Shown in pieces: positions 51,457-59,912 of a stretch of DNA of 64,000 nucleotides (the stretch's first letter is position 1; every line of letters begins with the position of its first letter). The notes beneath the pieces were generated by a model, which saw nothing but the letters and a program-made list of their open reading frames with translations, ran no database searches and was not told the origin of the DNA. This DNA is from CAIOYC01 sp964243985 (GTDB lineage Bacteria; Pseudomonadota; Alphaproteobacteria; Caulobacterales; Caulobacteraceae): assembly GCA_964243985.1 (NCBI GenBank), contig CAXTHJ010000001.1, forward strand, positions 149,624-213,623, read 5' to 3'. A program made the translations under genes and the position numbers.

Positions 51457-53820
51457 ATGTTCAAGCAGCTCAAAACCAAGCTCACGGTTCTCTACGCCGG
51501 CCTGTTCGGCGCGGGCCTGATCCTGATCTCCGGCGCCGTTTACGCCGCTATCGTCAACAACGCCGAACACATGGTGCGGGGCGAACTGGCGGCCGGCGGG
51601 GCGGTGTTCGACCGGCTCTGGGCGCTTCGATCCAGCCAGCTCCAGGACGGCGCGGGCATCCTTTCCCGCGACTTCGGCTTCCGATCCGCCGTGGCCACGC
51701 GGGATGAAGCCACCATCGGCTCGGCCCTCTCCAATCTGAAGGGACGGCTCGGTATCGATCTGGCCTTCATGGTGGGTGCGGACGGGCGGATCGTCTCGGC
51801 GGACGGGCGCTCCCTCGGCGGCGGCGCGGACGACGTGATCAACGCCCTGCAGAGCGACGACAACGCCGCCGGCGTCTTCATGATCGGCGACATGCCGTAT
51901 CAGGCGATCTCGGCGCCGGTGATGGCGCCGACCCTCACGGGCTGGGTGGTGTTCGCCAACAAGCTCGACAAAAATCAGATGCGGTCGATCGAGCGCCTGT
52001 CGGCCATCCCCCTGGATGCGACCGTGTTCCACCGGGATGGAAGCGGTCAGTGGACGGGGCCGGACCATGGCGGTCCGTCCTCCACCGTCGATCGCACCAC
52101 GGGGCCCTTCATCGACCACGCCCTGCGGTCTTCGGCTCAGGGTTCGCAGATTCTGACGACGTCGGGCGGCCGCGCCGTGGCGCTGGCCAAGTCTCTTCCA
52201 TCCATGAATCAGGGACGTCCTGTGGCGTTGCTGCTGACGTATCCTTTGGCTCGGGCGCTGGCGCCCTATCAACCGCTGCTGACCACGGTGTTGCTGGCCG
52301 GGCTGCTGGGCATGGTCTCGCTGATCGTCGGCAGCTGGATGCTGGCGCGCAGCGTCACCCGGCCGATCTCCGTCCTCGATGACGCCGTTCGCAAACTGCA
52401 GCGGGGCGAGAGCGCCACCGTGCGGGTGGAGACCCGCGACGAGATCGGCCGCCTCTCCAACAGCTTCAACCACATGGCCGCCGAAATCCGCGAGCGTGAA
52501 CGCAAGATCACCCACCTCGCCTTGCACGATCAGACCACGGATCTACCCAATCGCCTGGCGATCGAGCAGGACATCGCCGCCCTTCTGGCCGAGGCTGAAA
52601 CCGGCCTGGTCGTGGTGGCCGCCCTCGGCATTGATCGGTTCACCGAGGTTCGCGGCGCCATCGGTTACGCCTTGGCCAACGAGCTGGTGGGCGGCGTCGG
52701 CGCGCGGCTCGCCAAGCTTCGCCCCAGCGACGCCATCGCCCGCATGGCGACGGACGTGCTGGGCATAGCCTTCCGCGCGCCCGATCTCGCCGCCGCTCAG
52801 AAGTTCTGCGCCGACCTGCAAAGCGCGATCGAAGCGCCCCTCCGCCTCGGCGACAACACCGTCGATGTCGGCGTCACGGTGGGCGTGGCCGTGCACTCGG
52901 TGCATGCCGACGCCATCGATCAACTGGTGGAGCGCGCCACCATCGCTCTTGACCAGGCCCGCGCCACCCGCCGCAAGGTCACCTTCTTCGATGAGGTCGC
53001 CTACGGCGATCCGGCCAGCAACCTCTCACTGATCTCAGAAATGCTGGCCGCGCTAGACGATGGCGGCATGACCATCCATCACCAGCCGAAATACGATATG
53101 CGCAAGGGCGAAGTCACCGGCGCCGAGGTGCTGGTCCGCTGGCGCCACCCCGTGCGCGGCCAGCTTCCGCCCGATCTCTTCGTCGGCATGGCGGAGGAGA
53201 CCGGCCACATTCGCGCTCTGACAGAATGGGTCTTGTCGCGAGCTATTGAAGACCAGCAAATCCTCGCCGCCACCGGCCACGACCTGCTGATTTCGGTGAA
53301 CCTGTCGGGCCGCCTCCTCAACGACGCGGAATTCGCCAAGATCGCCCTGGACATGATCGCCAAGGCCAAGGCGCGCATCTGTTTCGAGATCACCGAGACC
53401 GCCGTGATGGAAAACCCGGAGTTGGCGCTGAAGCTGATCGACGAATTCGCCGCCGCCGGCATCGGCATCTCCATCGACGATTACGGCGCGGGGCTATCCT
53501 CCCTGACCTACCTAAAGCAGATCCGGGCGGACGAGCTGAAGATCGACAAGTCCTTCATCCTGGCCATCACCGAGGGACAGAAGGACGCGCTTTTGGTGCG
53601 CTCCACCATCGACCTCGCGCACAGCCTCGGCATGAAGGTGACGGCGGAGGGAATCGAGACCGACACCGCCATGGCCCTCCTGGCGGCCATGGGCTGCGAC
53701 ATCGGTCAGGGCTACTTCATCGCCAGGCCAATGCCGCTCCGCGACCTCCTGGTGTTCCTCAACAAGGATGTCGAAGCGCCCACCAAAGCCGCGGCGCCCG
53801 CGGTGCGGATCGCCAGCTAG
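51457..53820 (+). CDS. Membrane sensor with degenerate GGDEF and intact EAL domain (c-di-GMP phosphodiesterase)
   Basis: 787 residues: TM1 (~9-31), a periplasmic sensor domain (~32-270), TM2 (~272-295), HAMP, GGDEF-like (~357-510), EAL (~525-770). The GGDEF signature is replaced by MATDVL, so no cyclase activity. The EAL domain has GAEVLVRW (EVL variant of EAL), VNLSGRLL, CFEITETAVM, SIDDYGAGLSSL, ELKIDKSFI and TAEGIET, so metal and catalytic residues are kept. It would hydrolyse c-di-GMP in response to a periplasmic cue. Co-operonic with the cupredoxin; the last 4 bp overlap the convergent phosphodiesterase gene. Confidence 0.93.
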   Translation: MFKQLKTKLTVLYAGLFGAGLILISGAVYAAIVNNAEHMVRGELAAGGAVFDRLWALRSSQLQDGAGILSRDFGFRSAVATRDEATIGSALSNLKGRLGIDLAFMVGADGRIVSADGRSLGGGADDVINALQSDDNAAGVFMIGDMPYQAISAPVMAPTLTGWVVFANKLDKNQMRSIERLSAIPLDATVFHRDGSGQWTGPDHGGPSSTVDRTTGPFIDHALRSSAQGSQILTTSGGRAVALAKSLPSMNQGRPVALLLTYPLARALAPYQPLLTTVLLAGLLGMVSLIVGSWMLARSVTRPISVLDDAVRKLQRGESATVRVETRDEIGRLSNSFNHMAAEIRERERKITHLALHDQTTDLPNRLAIEQDIAALLAEAETGLVVVAALGIDRFTEVRGAIGYALANELVGGVGARLAKLRPSDAIARMATDVLGIAFRAPDLAAAQKFCADLQSAIEAPLRLGDNTVDVGVTVGVAVHSVHADAIDQLVERATIALDQARATRRKVTFFDEVAYGDPASNLSLISEMLAALDDGGMTIHHQPKYDMRKGEVTGAEVLVRWRHPVRGQLPPDLFVGMAEETGHIRALTEWVLSRAIEDQQILAATGHDLLISVNLSGRLLNDAEFAKIALDMIAKAKARICFEITETAVMENPELALKLIDEFAAAGIGISIDDYGAGLSSLTYLKQIRADELKIDKSFILAITEGQKDALLVRSTIDLAHSLGMKVTAEGIETDTAMALLAAMGCDIGQGYFIARPMPLRDLLVFLNKDVEAPTKAAAPAVRIAS

Positions 53821-55646
53821 GGCTTCAGCCCCACAACCCGCCCCGGAGCGCCGGCGGCGTCGAAGTAGCGCTCGTCCCCCACCACCTGTTCGTTCAGGAC
53901 CGTGCGAAAGCCGCCGTTGGTCGGCAGGGATCGAACGGTTTGGGCGGTGAATGTCACATCCTTGCCGCCCTTCAGGCTTTCGCTCATCACCCGCCCCGTC
54001 AGGACGCCCTTGGCTTTGACCTCCAGGTGCAGGATCGAGCGCAGGGTGGGCGCCCAATCCGCATTGGAGACGGGGGCGGAATCGACATAGCCGGATTTAA
54101 AATCCGGTCCGATAGCGGCCATGAAGTTGTGGGTGTCTGCGCGGCTGAAGCTGCCGTGGATGCCCTGGCCCTGCTGGTATTCGGTATCGGCCACCTCGGC
54201 GGCGCAGAGTTCCGGGTCAGGGCAGCCCGTATCACTGCTTCGGAACTCGACGATCAGGCTGGGCGCGGGCGTCAGGGCTGAGCCCTTCAACCCCACGGCG
54301 CTCAAAGGCAAGGCGCCCGGGATGGGACCCAAGGCGTCGCTGACGAAAACGCCGCCCACATAGTCCTGCTTCAGCACCGCCTTGACCACGGCGGCCGCCA
54401 TCGCCTTGGGGTTGGGACCTGGGAGATAGATCAAGTCCGATCCGCCGTTGCCGGCGATCACCACTCTTGGGTGGGTCGCATCCGGCCCCAGCAGTTCCCC
54501 GTCCGAACGGGGATGATGGCCACCGCCAAGGTCGATCGGCAGGCCGTTGCCCTCGAACAGGGGCAACTTCAGCGCCTTTGAGAGATCGATGGCGAGAAAG
54601 CCTCTCGGCAGGAAGCCTTTTGGCACGTCCACGTAGGACAGCTTGGCGGCGGGACTGGTGGTGCTCTCCTTCGACGTCACCGAGAAGCCGTGATCGGCGG
54701 TCACCACGATGTCGGTGGTCTTCTCCAGCCCCTCGGCCCTGAGCGCCTCGCGCAGGGCGTGCAGGTTATCGTCAGCGTTCTTGATCCCGGCCAGGGAGGT
54801 CGGACCGTTGATGCCTGGCTTGAGGGTGTTCAGACTGTCGCCATTGAAATGCTGCGTACCGTCCGGATCGCGGGACCAGTAGACCAGCACGAACGGCTTG
54901 CCGGCGGCTTTGAAGCGAGGGATCAACACCTTGGTCGCCACGGCGGCGAACCAGTTCTGCTGCTGCACATTGGCCACGTGCACGCCCGAACGGCTGAAGT
55001 CGCCGGGATCTCCGTTCAAGCCGCGATCCTCCGCCTGCGGATCAAGTCCGATGGCCTTGATCGCCTGCTTGACGTCGGGAGCGAGCGGAACGCCGCCCGG
55101 GAAGCCTGTGTTGTCGTCGATGACGATGGTTCCGGTCCCGTCCCGCGCTGTCACGTCCTGGATCGCTGTAGGGCCGAGCTTGCCGATGGCGGCGGTGGAG
55201 AACCCCTGTTCGCGCGCGGCGGCCAGGACACTGGTCTCGTTGAGATAATCCCCGGCGTAATGCTGGTTCATCCCGCCCAGCACCTCATCGTTCTCAAGAC
55301 CCGCCATCAAAGACGGCGTATCGGCGCTGGTGCGCGCGCCGACCCAGATGGTGTTGCCGAAATCGCCGGTGTCGCCGAGGCCGTGGCCGGTGGCGATGGC
55401 CGAAGCGTTTGGGGTGGTGACTGTAGGATAGAGCGAGTGGCTGTTGTGGAAATCCACCCCCTCGCGCCGGATCGCCGCCATTTCCGGCGCGGTCTTATCG
55501 TCCACGATGCCGGAGCGCAGACCATCCGCCACGAAGATGATCACGTTGTGCGGCGTCGCGTCCTCGGCCAGAGCGGCGAGGGGCGCTGAGGCGACGCCGG
55601 TGAGAAGGAGGCCGGCAAGGGCGGAGCGGAAGGATCGAGCGGACAT
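53817..55646 (-). CDS. Exported alkaline phosphatase-superfamily phosphodiesterase/pyrophosphatase
   Basis: About 609 residues from ATG 55646 with a signal peptide (LAGLLLTGVASAPLAALA). NVIIFVADGLRSGIV holds the first metal-binding Asp. The nucleophile is Thr or Ser near PTVTTPNASAIATGHG; the closing metal sites are DIVVTADHGFSV and DTHNFMAAIGP. This points to an Npp-type type-I phosphodiesterase or phosphatase in the periplasm. The substrate is unknown. It overlaps the EAL gene tail to tail by CTAG. Confidence 0.82.
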   Translation of the reverse strand: MSARSFRSALAGLLLTGVASAPLAALAEDATPHNVIIFVADGLRSGIVDDKTAPEMAAIRREGVDFHNSHSLYPTVTTPNASAIATGHGLGDTGDFGNTIWVGARTSADTPSLMAGLENDEVLGGMNQHYAGDYLNETSVLAAAREQGFSTAAIGKLGPTAIQDVTARDGTGTIVIDDNTGFPGGVPLAPDVKQAIKAIGLDPQAEDRGLNGDPGDFSRSGVHVANVQQQNWFAAVATKVLIPRFKAAGKPFVLVYWSRDPDGTQHFNGDSLNTLKPGINGPTSLAGIKNADDNLHALREALRAEGLEKTTDIVVTADHGFSVTSKESTTSPAAKLSYVDVPKGFLPRGFLAIDLSKALKLPLFEGNGLPIDLGGGHHPRSDGELLGPDATHPRVVIAGNGGSDLIYLPGPNPKAMAAAVVKAVLKQDYVGGVFVSDALGPIPGALPLSAVGLKGSALTPAPSLIVEFRSSDTGCPDPELCAAEVADTEYQQGQGIHGSFSRADTHNFMAAIGPDFKSGYVDSAPVSNADWAPTLRSILHLEVKAKGVLTGRVMSESLKGGKDVTFTAQTVRSLPTNGGFRTVLNEQVVGDERYFDAAGAPGRVVGLKP

Positions 55647-55804
55647 GCGACTCTCTGAAGGGCGTGGACGCAGCACCTTGGCCGCGGACTGTGACAATCG
55701 GTTCAACGCAGCCCGCCTGGGGTTCACGCCGTCGTCATCAAATCAGCTTAGCGGGCTGAATTTGGCGCTGCAGCAAAGATCGGCGCCGCCGAAGGACTGG
55801 CCGC

Positions 55805-56638
55805 ATGACCCTCTCCTGTCGCACGGTGTTCATATCCGACATTCACCTCGGCACGCGCGGTTGTCAGGCCGAGCTCCTGCTTGATTTCATCAAGACGATC
55901 GACTGCGAGACCCTCTATCTCGTGGGCGACATCGTGGACGGCTGGAAGCTGAAAAGCGGCTGGCGCTGGCCTCAGGCGCACTCTGACGTGGTGCAGAAGG
56001 TGCTCCGCCTGGCTCGGCACGGGGTGCAGGTGATCTACGTGCCCGGCAATCACGACGACCGCATCAGAGACTTCTGCGGCGTGCATTTCGGCGGCGTCCT
56101 GGTGGCGCGGGATGCGATCCATGAGGCGGCGGACGGCAAGCGCTATCTCGTCACCCACGGAGACGAGTTTGACGGCATTGTGGAGAAGGCCAAGTGGCTG
56201 GCGCACCTCGGCGACTATTCCTACCGGGCGCTTTTGACCCTGAACACCCAGTGGAACACCCTACGCCGCCGGCTCGGACTCGGCTACTGGAGCCTGTCCG
56301 CCTTCGTGAAGCTGAAGGTGAAGAATGCGGTGCAGTTCATCGACGATTTCGAGCACGCGGTGGCGGACGAGGCCCGGCGGCGCGGCGTGGACGGGGTGAT
56401 CTGCGGGCACATCCATCATGCCGAGATGCGCGACATAGACGGCATCCTCTATGTCAACGACGGGGACTGGGTGGAGAGCTGCACCGCCGTCATCGAGCAT
56501 CACGATGGACGACTGGAGGTGCTGGACTGGGCCAAGGCGCGGGGCTGGTCGATGCTGGAGCGCAATGCGGGGACGTCCGCGTCGGCGCCCGGCGTGATCT
56601 TCCCCGAACCGGCTTCACCGGCGCCTGCCTTCGCCTGA
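55805..56638 (+). CDS. Metallophosphoesterase, LpxH-like (UDP-2,3-diacylglucosamine hydrolase family)
   Basis: 277 residues. Calcineurin-type motifs: FISDIHLGT (D-x-H), LVGDIVDGW (GD-x-x-D), YVPGNHDDRI (GNHD), YLVTHGDEFD and ICGHIHHAEM (GHxH). The insert around WRWPQAHSDVVQKVLR, and GDYSYRALLTLNTQWN match the LpxH-like subgroup common in alphaproteobacteria, where it may act on lipid A or phospholipid precursors. A GAAGGA ribosome site precedes ATG 55805. Confidence 0.88.
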   Translation: MTLSCRTVFISDIHLGTRGCQAELLLDFIKTIDCETLYLVGDIVDGWKLKSGWRWPQAHSDVVQKVLRLARHGVQVIYVPGNHDDRIRDFCGVHFGGVLVARDAIHEAADGKRYLVTHGDEFDGIVEKAKWLAHLGDYSYRALLTLNTQWNTLRRRLGLGYWSLSAFVKLKVKNAVQFIDDFEHAVADEARRRGVDGVICGHIHHAEMRDIDGILYVNDGDWVESCTAVIEHHDGRLEVLDWAKARGWSMLERNAGTSASAPGVIFPEPASPAPAFA

Positions 56639-57523
56639 TCAGAACCGCCGCGACACGCCCACATAGACCTGCGCCCCGGGCGTCGCGTTATTGAGGCCGA
56701 GGTTGAGCCCGCCGTCGAACTGCAGGTTCTGCATCCTGGCGGGAATCCACGCCAGGGACAGGTCGAAAGAATACTGCTTCACCGTGCCGGTCGGATCGGC
56801 GTTCGCATCGCCCCAAAGCTCCACCGCGCCCGTCAGGGTCTTGGTCAAGGGGTGGCTGATGCTGACGATGCCGATGTAGTTGGCGTGGCGGCCGTCGCCA
56901 TCCTGGTTCTTCAGGGCGTCGATCTCGCCGTTCAGGGTGAGCTGCCAGCCGGCGGGCAGATTGATCTGCGCCGGGATCAGGAGGCCTTCCTCCACCGCGC
57001 CGTTTCCGATCCCATGCCGGGCGGTGGGCAGCTTCACGTAGGGCGAGAGCGAGATCGACACATCGCTCCCCGCGCCAAAGACGTTCCATTTCACCACCGC
57101 GAACAGGTCGCCGATCCCGGTCAAGGTGCTGTTCGCCCCCGCCCCATGGTCGTGTGTCACGACCGTCTCCACCGGCACGATGCTGATTTCCGCATCCGTG
57201 GTGCTGGTCAGGCCGAGCTTCAGGGTCGGGTCGGTGAAGAGATAGGTGTCGGTGGTGACGCCGCCGCTGCGTTGCCATGAGGCGTTGAGGAGATCGGATT
57301 CCAGCTGGAAATGTCCCGCCGGCGCCGTGCAGGGTCCGTTGGACTTGGTGGGCCTGTCTGTGCAGATGGCGCCGAGGGCGCTGTCCGGGGCAGGGTCGAA
57401 CAGCGTATAGCGGCTAAGATCGGGCGCGGGCGGATCGTCGGCGAACGCGGCGCCGGTCCAAAGCCCTGTCCAAACCAAGGTGAGGGCGGCGACGAAGCCT
57501 GCCCGGATGGTGTTGCGCCCCAT
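56639..57523 (-). CDS. Outer-membrane transporter-like barrel (phenol MetA-pathway family)
   Basis: 294 residues with a signal peptide (AALTLVWTGLWTGAAFA). It resembles the 'MetA-pathway of phenol degradation' family: ICTDRPTKSNGPCTAPAGHF, LTGIGDLFAVVKWNVFG, SLSPYVKLPTARHG and a terminal YVGVSRRF with aromatic end. It is probably an outer-membrane channel or structural barrel; the substrate is unknown. Tail to tail with the metallophosphoesterase gene with no gap. Confidence 0.75.
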   Translation of the reverse strand: MGRNTIRAGFVAALTLVWTGLWTGAAFADDPPAPDLSRYTLFDPAPDSALGAICTDRPTKSNGPCTAPAGHFQLESDLLNASWQRSGGVTTDTYLFTDPTLKLGLTSTTDAEISIVPVETVVTHDHGAGANSTLTGIGDLFAVVKWNVFGAGSDVSISLSPYVKLPTARHGIGNGAVEEGLLIPAQINLPAGWQLTLNGEIDALKNQDGDGRHANYIGIVSISHPLTKTLTGAVELWGDANADPTGTVKQYSFDLSLAWIPARMQNLQFDGGLNLGLNNATPGAQVYVGVSRRF

Positions 57524-57578
57524 GATGCCCCCGCATTCACGCGTAGCTGATTCAGCCCACGTTTCAGACTAGACTAGA

Positions 57579-58535
57579 TTGCATCCTTTGGGAGGCCTGC
57601 CCATTCGCCCGATACCGGTTTTGGTTCGCATCCTCGCTGTGCTGGCGCTGGCGGGCTGCGCGACGGTGCGTGAGGCTCCGCGGAACACGGCGCCGGTTCC
57701 GGCATCGCCTGCGCCGGCCGCCGAGCCGGTCACGCCCTCGGCGGTCGGCACGGCGTGCGAGGGGCCCGGCTATGCCGCCGCGGCGGACTTTAACCGCGTG
57801 GCGGAGACGGAATTGTCGTTCTCCCCCTTCGGCCGTCCCGAGACCGGATGGGCGCTCTATGTCCCCCAGATCAGCGAGACCATCGGCGCCGGCTGCGTGC
57901 CGGAGAGCCAGGGCTTCGCCAAGGCGGTAGCCGCATGGCAGGCTGCGCATGGGTTGACCCCCGACGGCGCGCTGAGCCCCGAAACCTTCCTGACCTTGAA
58001 GGGCGTTTGGCAGGAGCGGCGGCCCTTCGTCATGCTGCGGGTGCAGGGAATCTGTCCGGCGGGGGCGGACGAGGGGTCGCTGGCCACCTTGAACCCGGAC
58101 GAGGCGCTCGGCGACAAGCCGGTGCGGATGCGACCCGAGGCCTTGTCGGCGCTTCGCCGTATGAGGGCGGAAGCGCAACGCGACGTGCCCGACGCGAGGG
58201 ACGATCCGAACCTTTTGGCGGCCTTCTCCGCCTATCGCAGCCCCGCCGCCGACGCGGCCCGCTGCGAAGTCGAACATAATTGCCAGGGGACGGTGCGCGC
58301 GCAATGCTCCGCCCACAGGACGGGGCTTGCGGTGGACCTGGACGTCGGATTCGCGCCGGGCTTCAAGGCGGACAATTCGGCGGACTTCAACCGGCTCTAC
58401 CAGTCAAGGACGCCGACCTATCGCTGGCTGGTGCGTAACGCCGCCCGATTCGGCTTCGTCAACTACGTGTTCGAGCCCTGGCATTGGGAGTGGACCGGCG
58501 AGGCGCCCCAGCTTTCGACTGGACTCAAACCTTAA
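57579..58535 (+). CDS. M15-family D-alanyl-D-alanine carboxypeptidase lipoprotein
   Basis: About 305-318 residues. Lipobox LAGC near the N-terminus. A peptidoglycan-binding-like helix region (GFAKAVAAWQAAHGLTPDGA) is followed by a VanY-type catalytic domain: LAAFSAYRSPAADA, SAHRTGLAVDLDVG and EPWHWEWTG carry the zinc His/Asp/His set. It trims cell-wall peptides in the periplasm. The start is unclear: TTG 57579, TTG 57621, or an ATT (57603) exactly 7 nt after a GGAGG. Confidence 0.88.
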   Translation: MHPLGGLPIRPIPVLVRILAVLALAGCATVREAPRNTAPVPASPAPAAEPVTPSAVGTACEGPGYAAAADFNRVAETELSFSPFGRPETGWALYVPQISETIGAGCVPESQGFAKAVAAWQAAHGLTPDGALSPETFLTLKGVWQERRPFVMLRVQGICPAGADEGSLATLNPDEALGDKPVRMRPEALSALRRMRAEAQRDVPDARDDPNLLAAFSAYRSPAADAARCEVEHNCQGTVRAQCSAHRTGLAVDLDVGFAPGFKADNSADFNRLYQSRTPTYRWLVRNAARFGFVNYVFEPWHWEWTGEAPQLSTGLKP

Positions 58536-58571
58536 GGCTGCACATCTTTGCGACCTCCAAGGCGAGGACGA

Positions 58572-58962
58572 GATGGGCGATTTTCGCAGGATGACGGTTG
58601 GGCTGACCCTGACGGCGACCCTCGCCGCCCTTTCGGCCTGCGCGCCCCGACATCAAATCCAGAAGCTGCCCAATTCCGAGGGCGCCTTCATCCTCCTGGT
58701 GGACTACGTCAACTCGCCGTTCGGGACCCAGGACGTGATCGTCAGCCTGCAGGAGAAACAGGGCATCGCGTCGGAAGTGGCGGTGTTCCGTAACATCCAT
58801 GCCTTCAACGCCGCGTGGCTAGGGCCGGAGGACATCAACATCTGCCAGGTGGGCAAGGTGCAGGACTACAAGACCTTCATCACCCTGAACGCCCATGACG
58901 GCAACCACAGCTTCCACATCCACTACGACTGCTCGACGTCGGGCGCGATCAACCCGGACTAA
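58572..58962 (+). CDS. Small exported lipoprotein-like protein of unknown function
   Basis: About 129 residues. N-terminal MTVGLTLTATLAALSACAPR is a signal with an LSAC lipobox. The mature part (GAFILLVDYVNSPFGTQDVI, FITLNAHDGNHSFHIHYDCS) is compact, beta-rich, and contains two cysteines. No family is recognised. It lies 36 bp after the M15 peptidase and may be co-transcribed. Confidence 0.7.
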
Positions 58963-59054
58963 AGACCTCTCAATTCAGAAGCCAAACTCGGGGGCGGCTA
59001 AGCGCTGGAACAATCCCACACTGCAACGGTTCTGTCGTCGGCTGGAGATTTGAC

Positions 59055-59912
59055 ATGGCGCCGCGCCCAACCTGGCAAGGACACCTGAAGCTGTCCCTCG
59101 TGAGCTGTCCGGTGTCGCTCTTCACCGCGACGGACCGGGGCGGCGACGTGCACTTCAACATGCTGCACAAGACCACCCACAACCGCATCCGTATGATCCC
59201 CACCGACCCCGACCTTGGCCCCATAGAGCGCAGCGACATCGTCAAAGGCTACGAGATCGAGAAGGACCGCTACGTGGTGGTCACCGCGGAAGAAATCGAC
59301 GCCGTCCGCCTTGAGAGCACTCGGACCATCGACATCGACAGTTTCGTGGACCAGGACGACATCGACCGCCTGTATTGGAACGACCCCTACTACCTTGTGC
59401 CCGACGGCAAGATGGCAGTGGAGGCCTATACCGTGATCCGCGAGGCCATGGATAAGGCCGGCAAGATCGCCCTTGGCCGCCTTGTGCTGCATCAGCGCGA
59501 GCGCCTGTTCGCGCTGGAGGCGCGGGACAAAGGCATCATCGCCTGGTCGCTCCGCTCGCACGACGAGGTGCGGGACTCAGGAGCCTATTTCGACGATATC
59601 CCCGCCGCAAAGCCCAACGCCCAGATGATCGACATCGCCACCAAGATCATCGAGCAGCAGGAAGGTCCCTTCGATCCTAAGACCTTCACCGACCGCTACG
59701 AGGATGCGCTTCGTAAACTCATCAAGAGCAAAGAGAAGGGCGCCAAGAACACCGTCCGCGTCGAAGAGCCGGAGGATACGAACGTGGTGGATCTGATGGA
59801 CGCGCTTCGCAAAAGTCTCGGCACGAGCGGCGGCGCCCCCAAGTCAGCCGGTGCGAAAGCCACGGCGAAAAAAACGCCGACCAAAAAGGCGCCCGCCAAA
59901 AAGCGCGCCTAG
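59055..59912 (+). CDS. ku: Ku-type DNA end-binding protein
   Basis: 285 residues. The bacterial Ku core begins PTWQGHLKLSLVSCPVSLFT, with HFNMLHKTTHNRIRMIP and KGYEIEKDRYVVVTAEEIDA, ending in a Lys/Ala-rich tail that binds DNA. It acts with LigD in non-homologous end joining; ligD is not in the window. Convergent with the hybrid kinase, sharing the last 4 bp (CTAG). Confidence 0.96.
   Translation: MAPRPTWQGHLKLSLVSCPVSLFTATDRGGDVHFNMLHKTTHNRIRMIPTDPDLGPIERSDIVKGYEIEKDRYVVVTAEEIDAVRLESTRTIDIDSFVDQDDIDRLYWNDPYYLVPDGKMAVEAYTVIREAMDKAGKIALGRLVLHQRERLFALEARDKGIIAWSLRSHDEVRDSGAYFDDIPAAKPNAQMIDIATKIIEQQEGPFDPKTFTDRYEDALRKLIKSKEKGAKNTVRVEEPEDTNVVDLMDALRKSLGTSGGAPKSAGAKATAKKTPTKKAPAKKRA

Noticed and set aside
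50830..52527. 565-codon open frame on the minus strand
   Set aside because: Antisense to the cupredoxin and EAL genes, which carry clear motifs; composition is shadow-like.
54690..55589. 299-codon open frame on the plus strand
   Set aside because: Antisense to the phosphodiesterase-family gene; no motifs.
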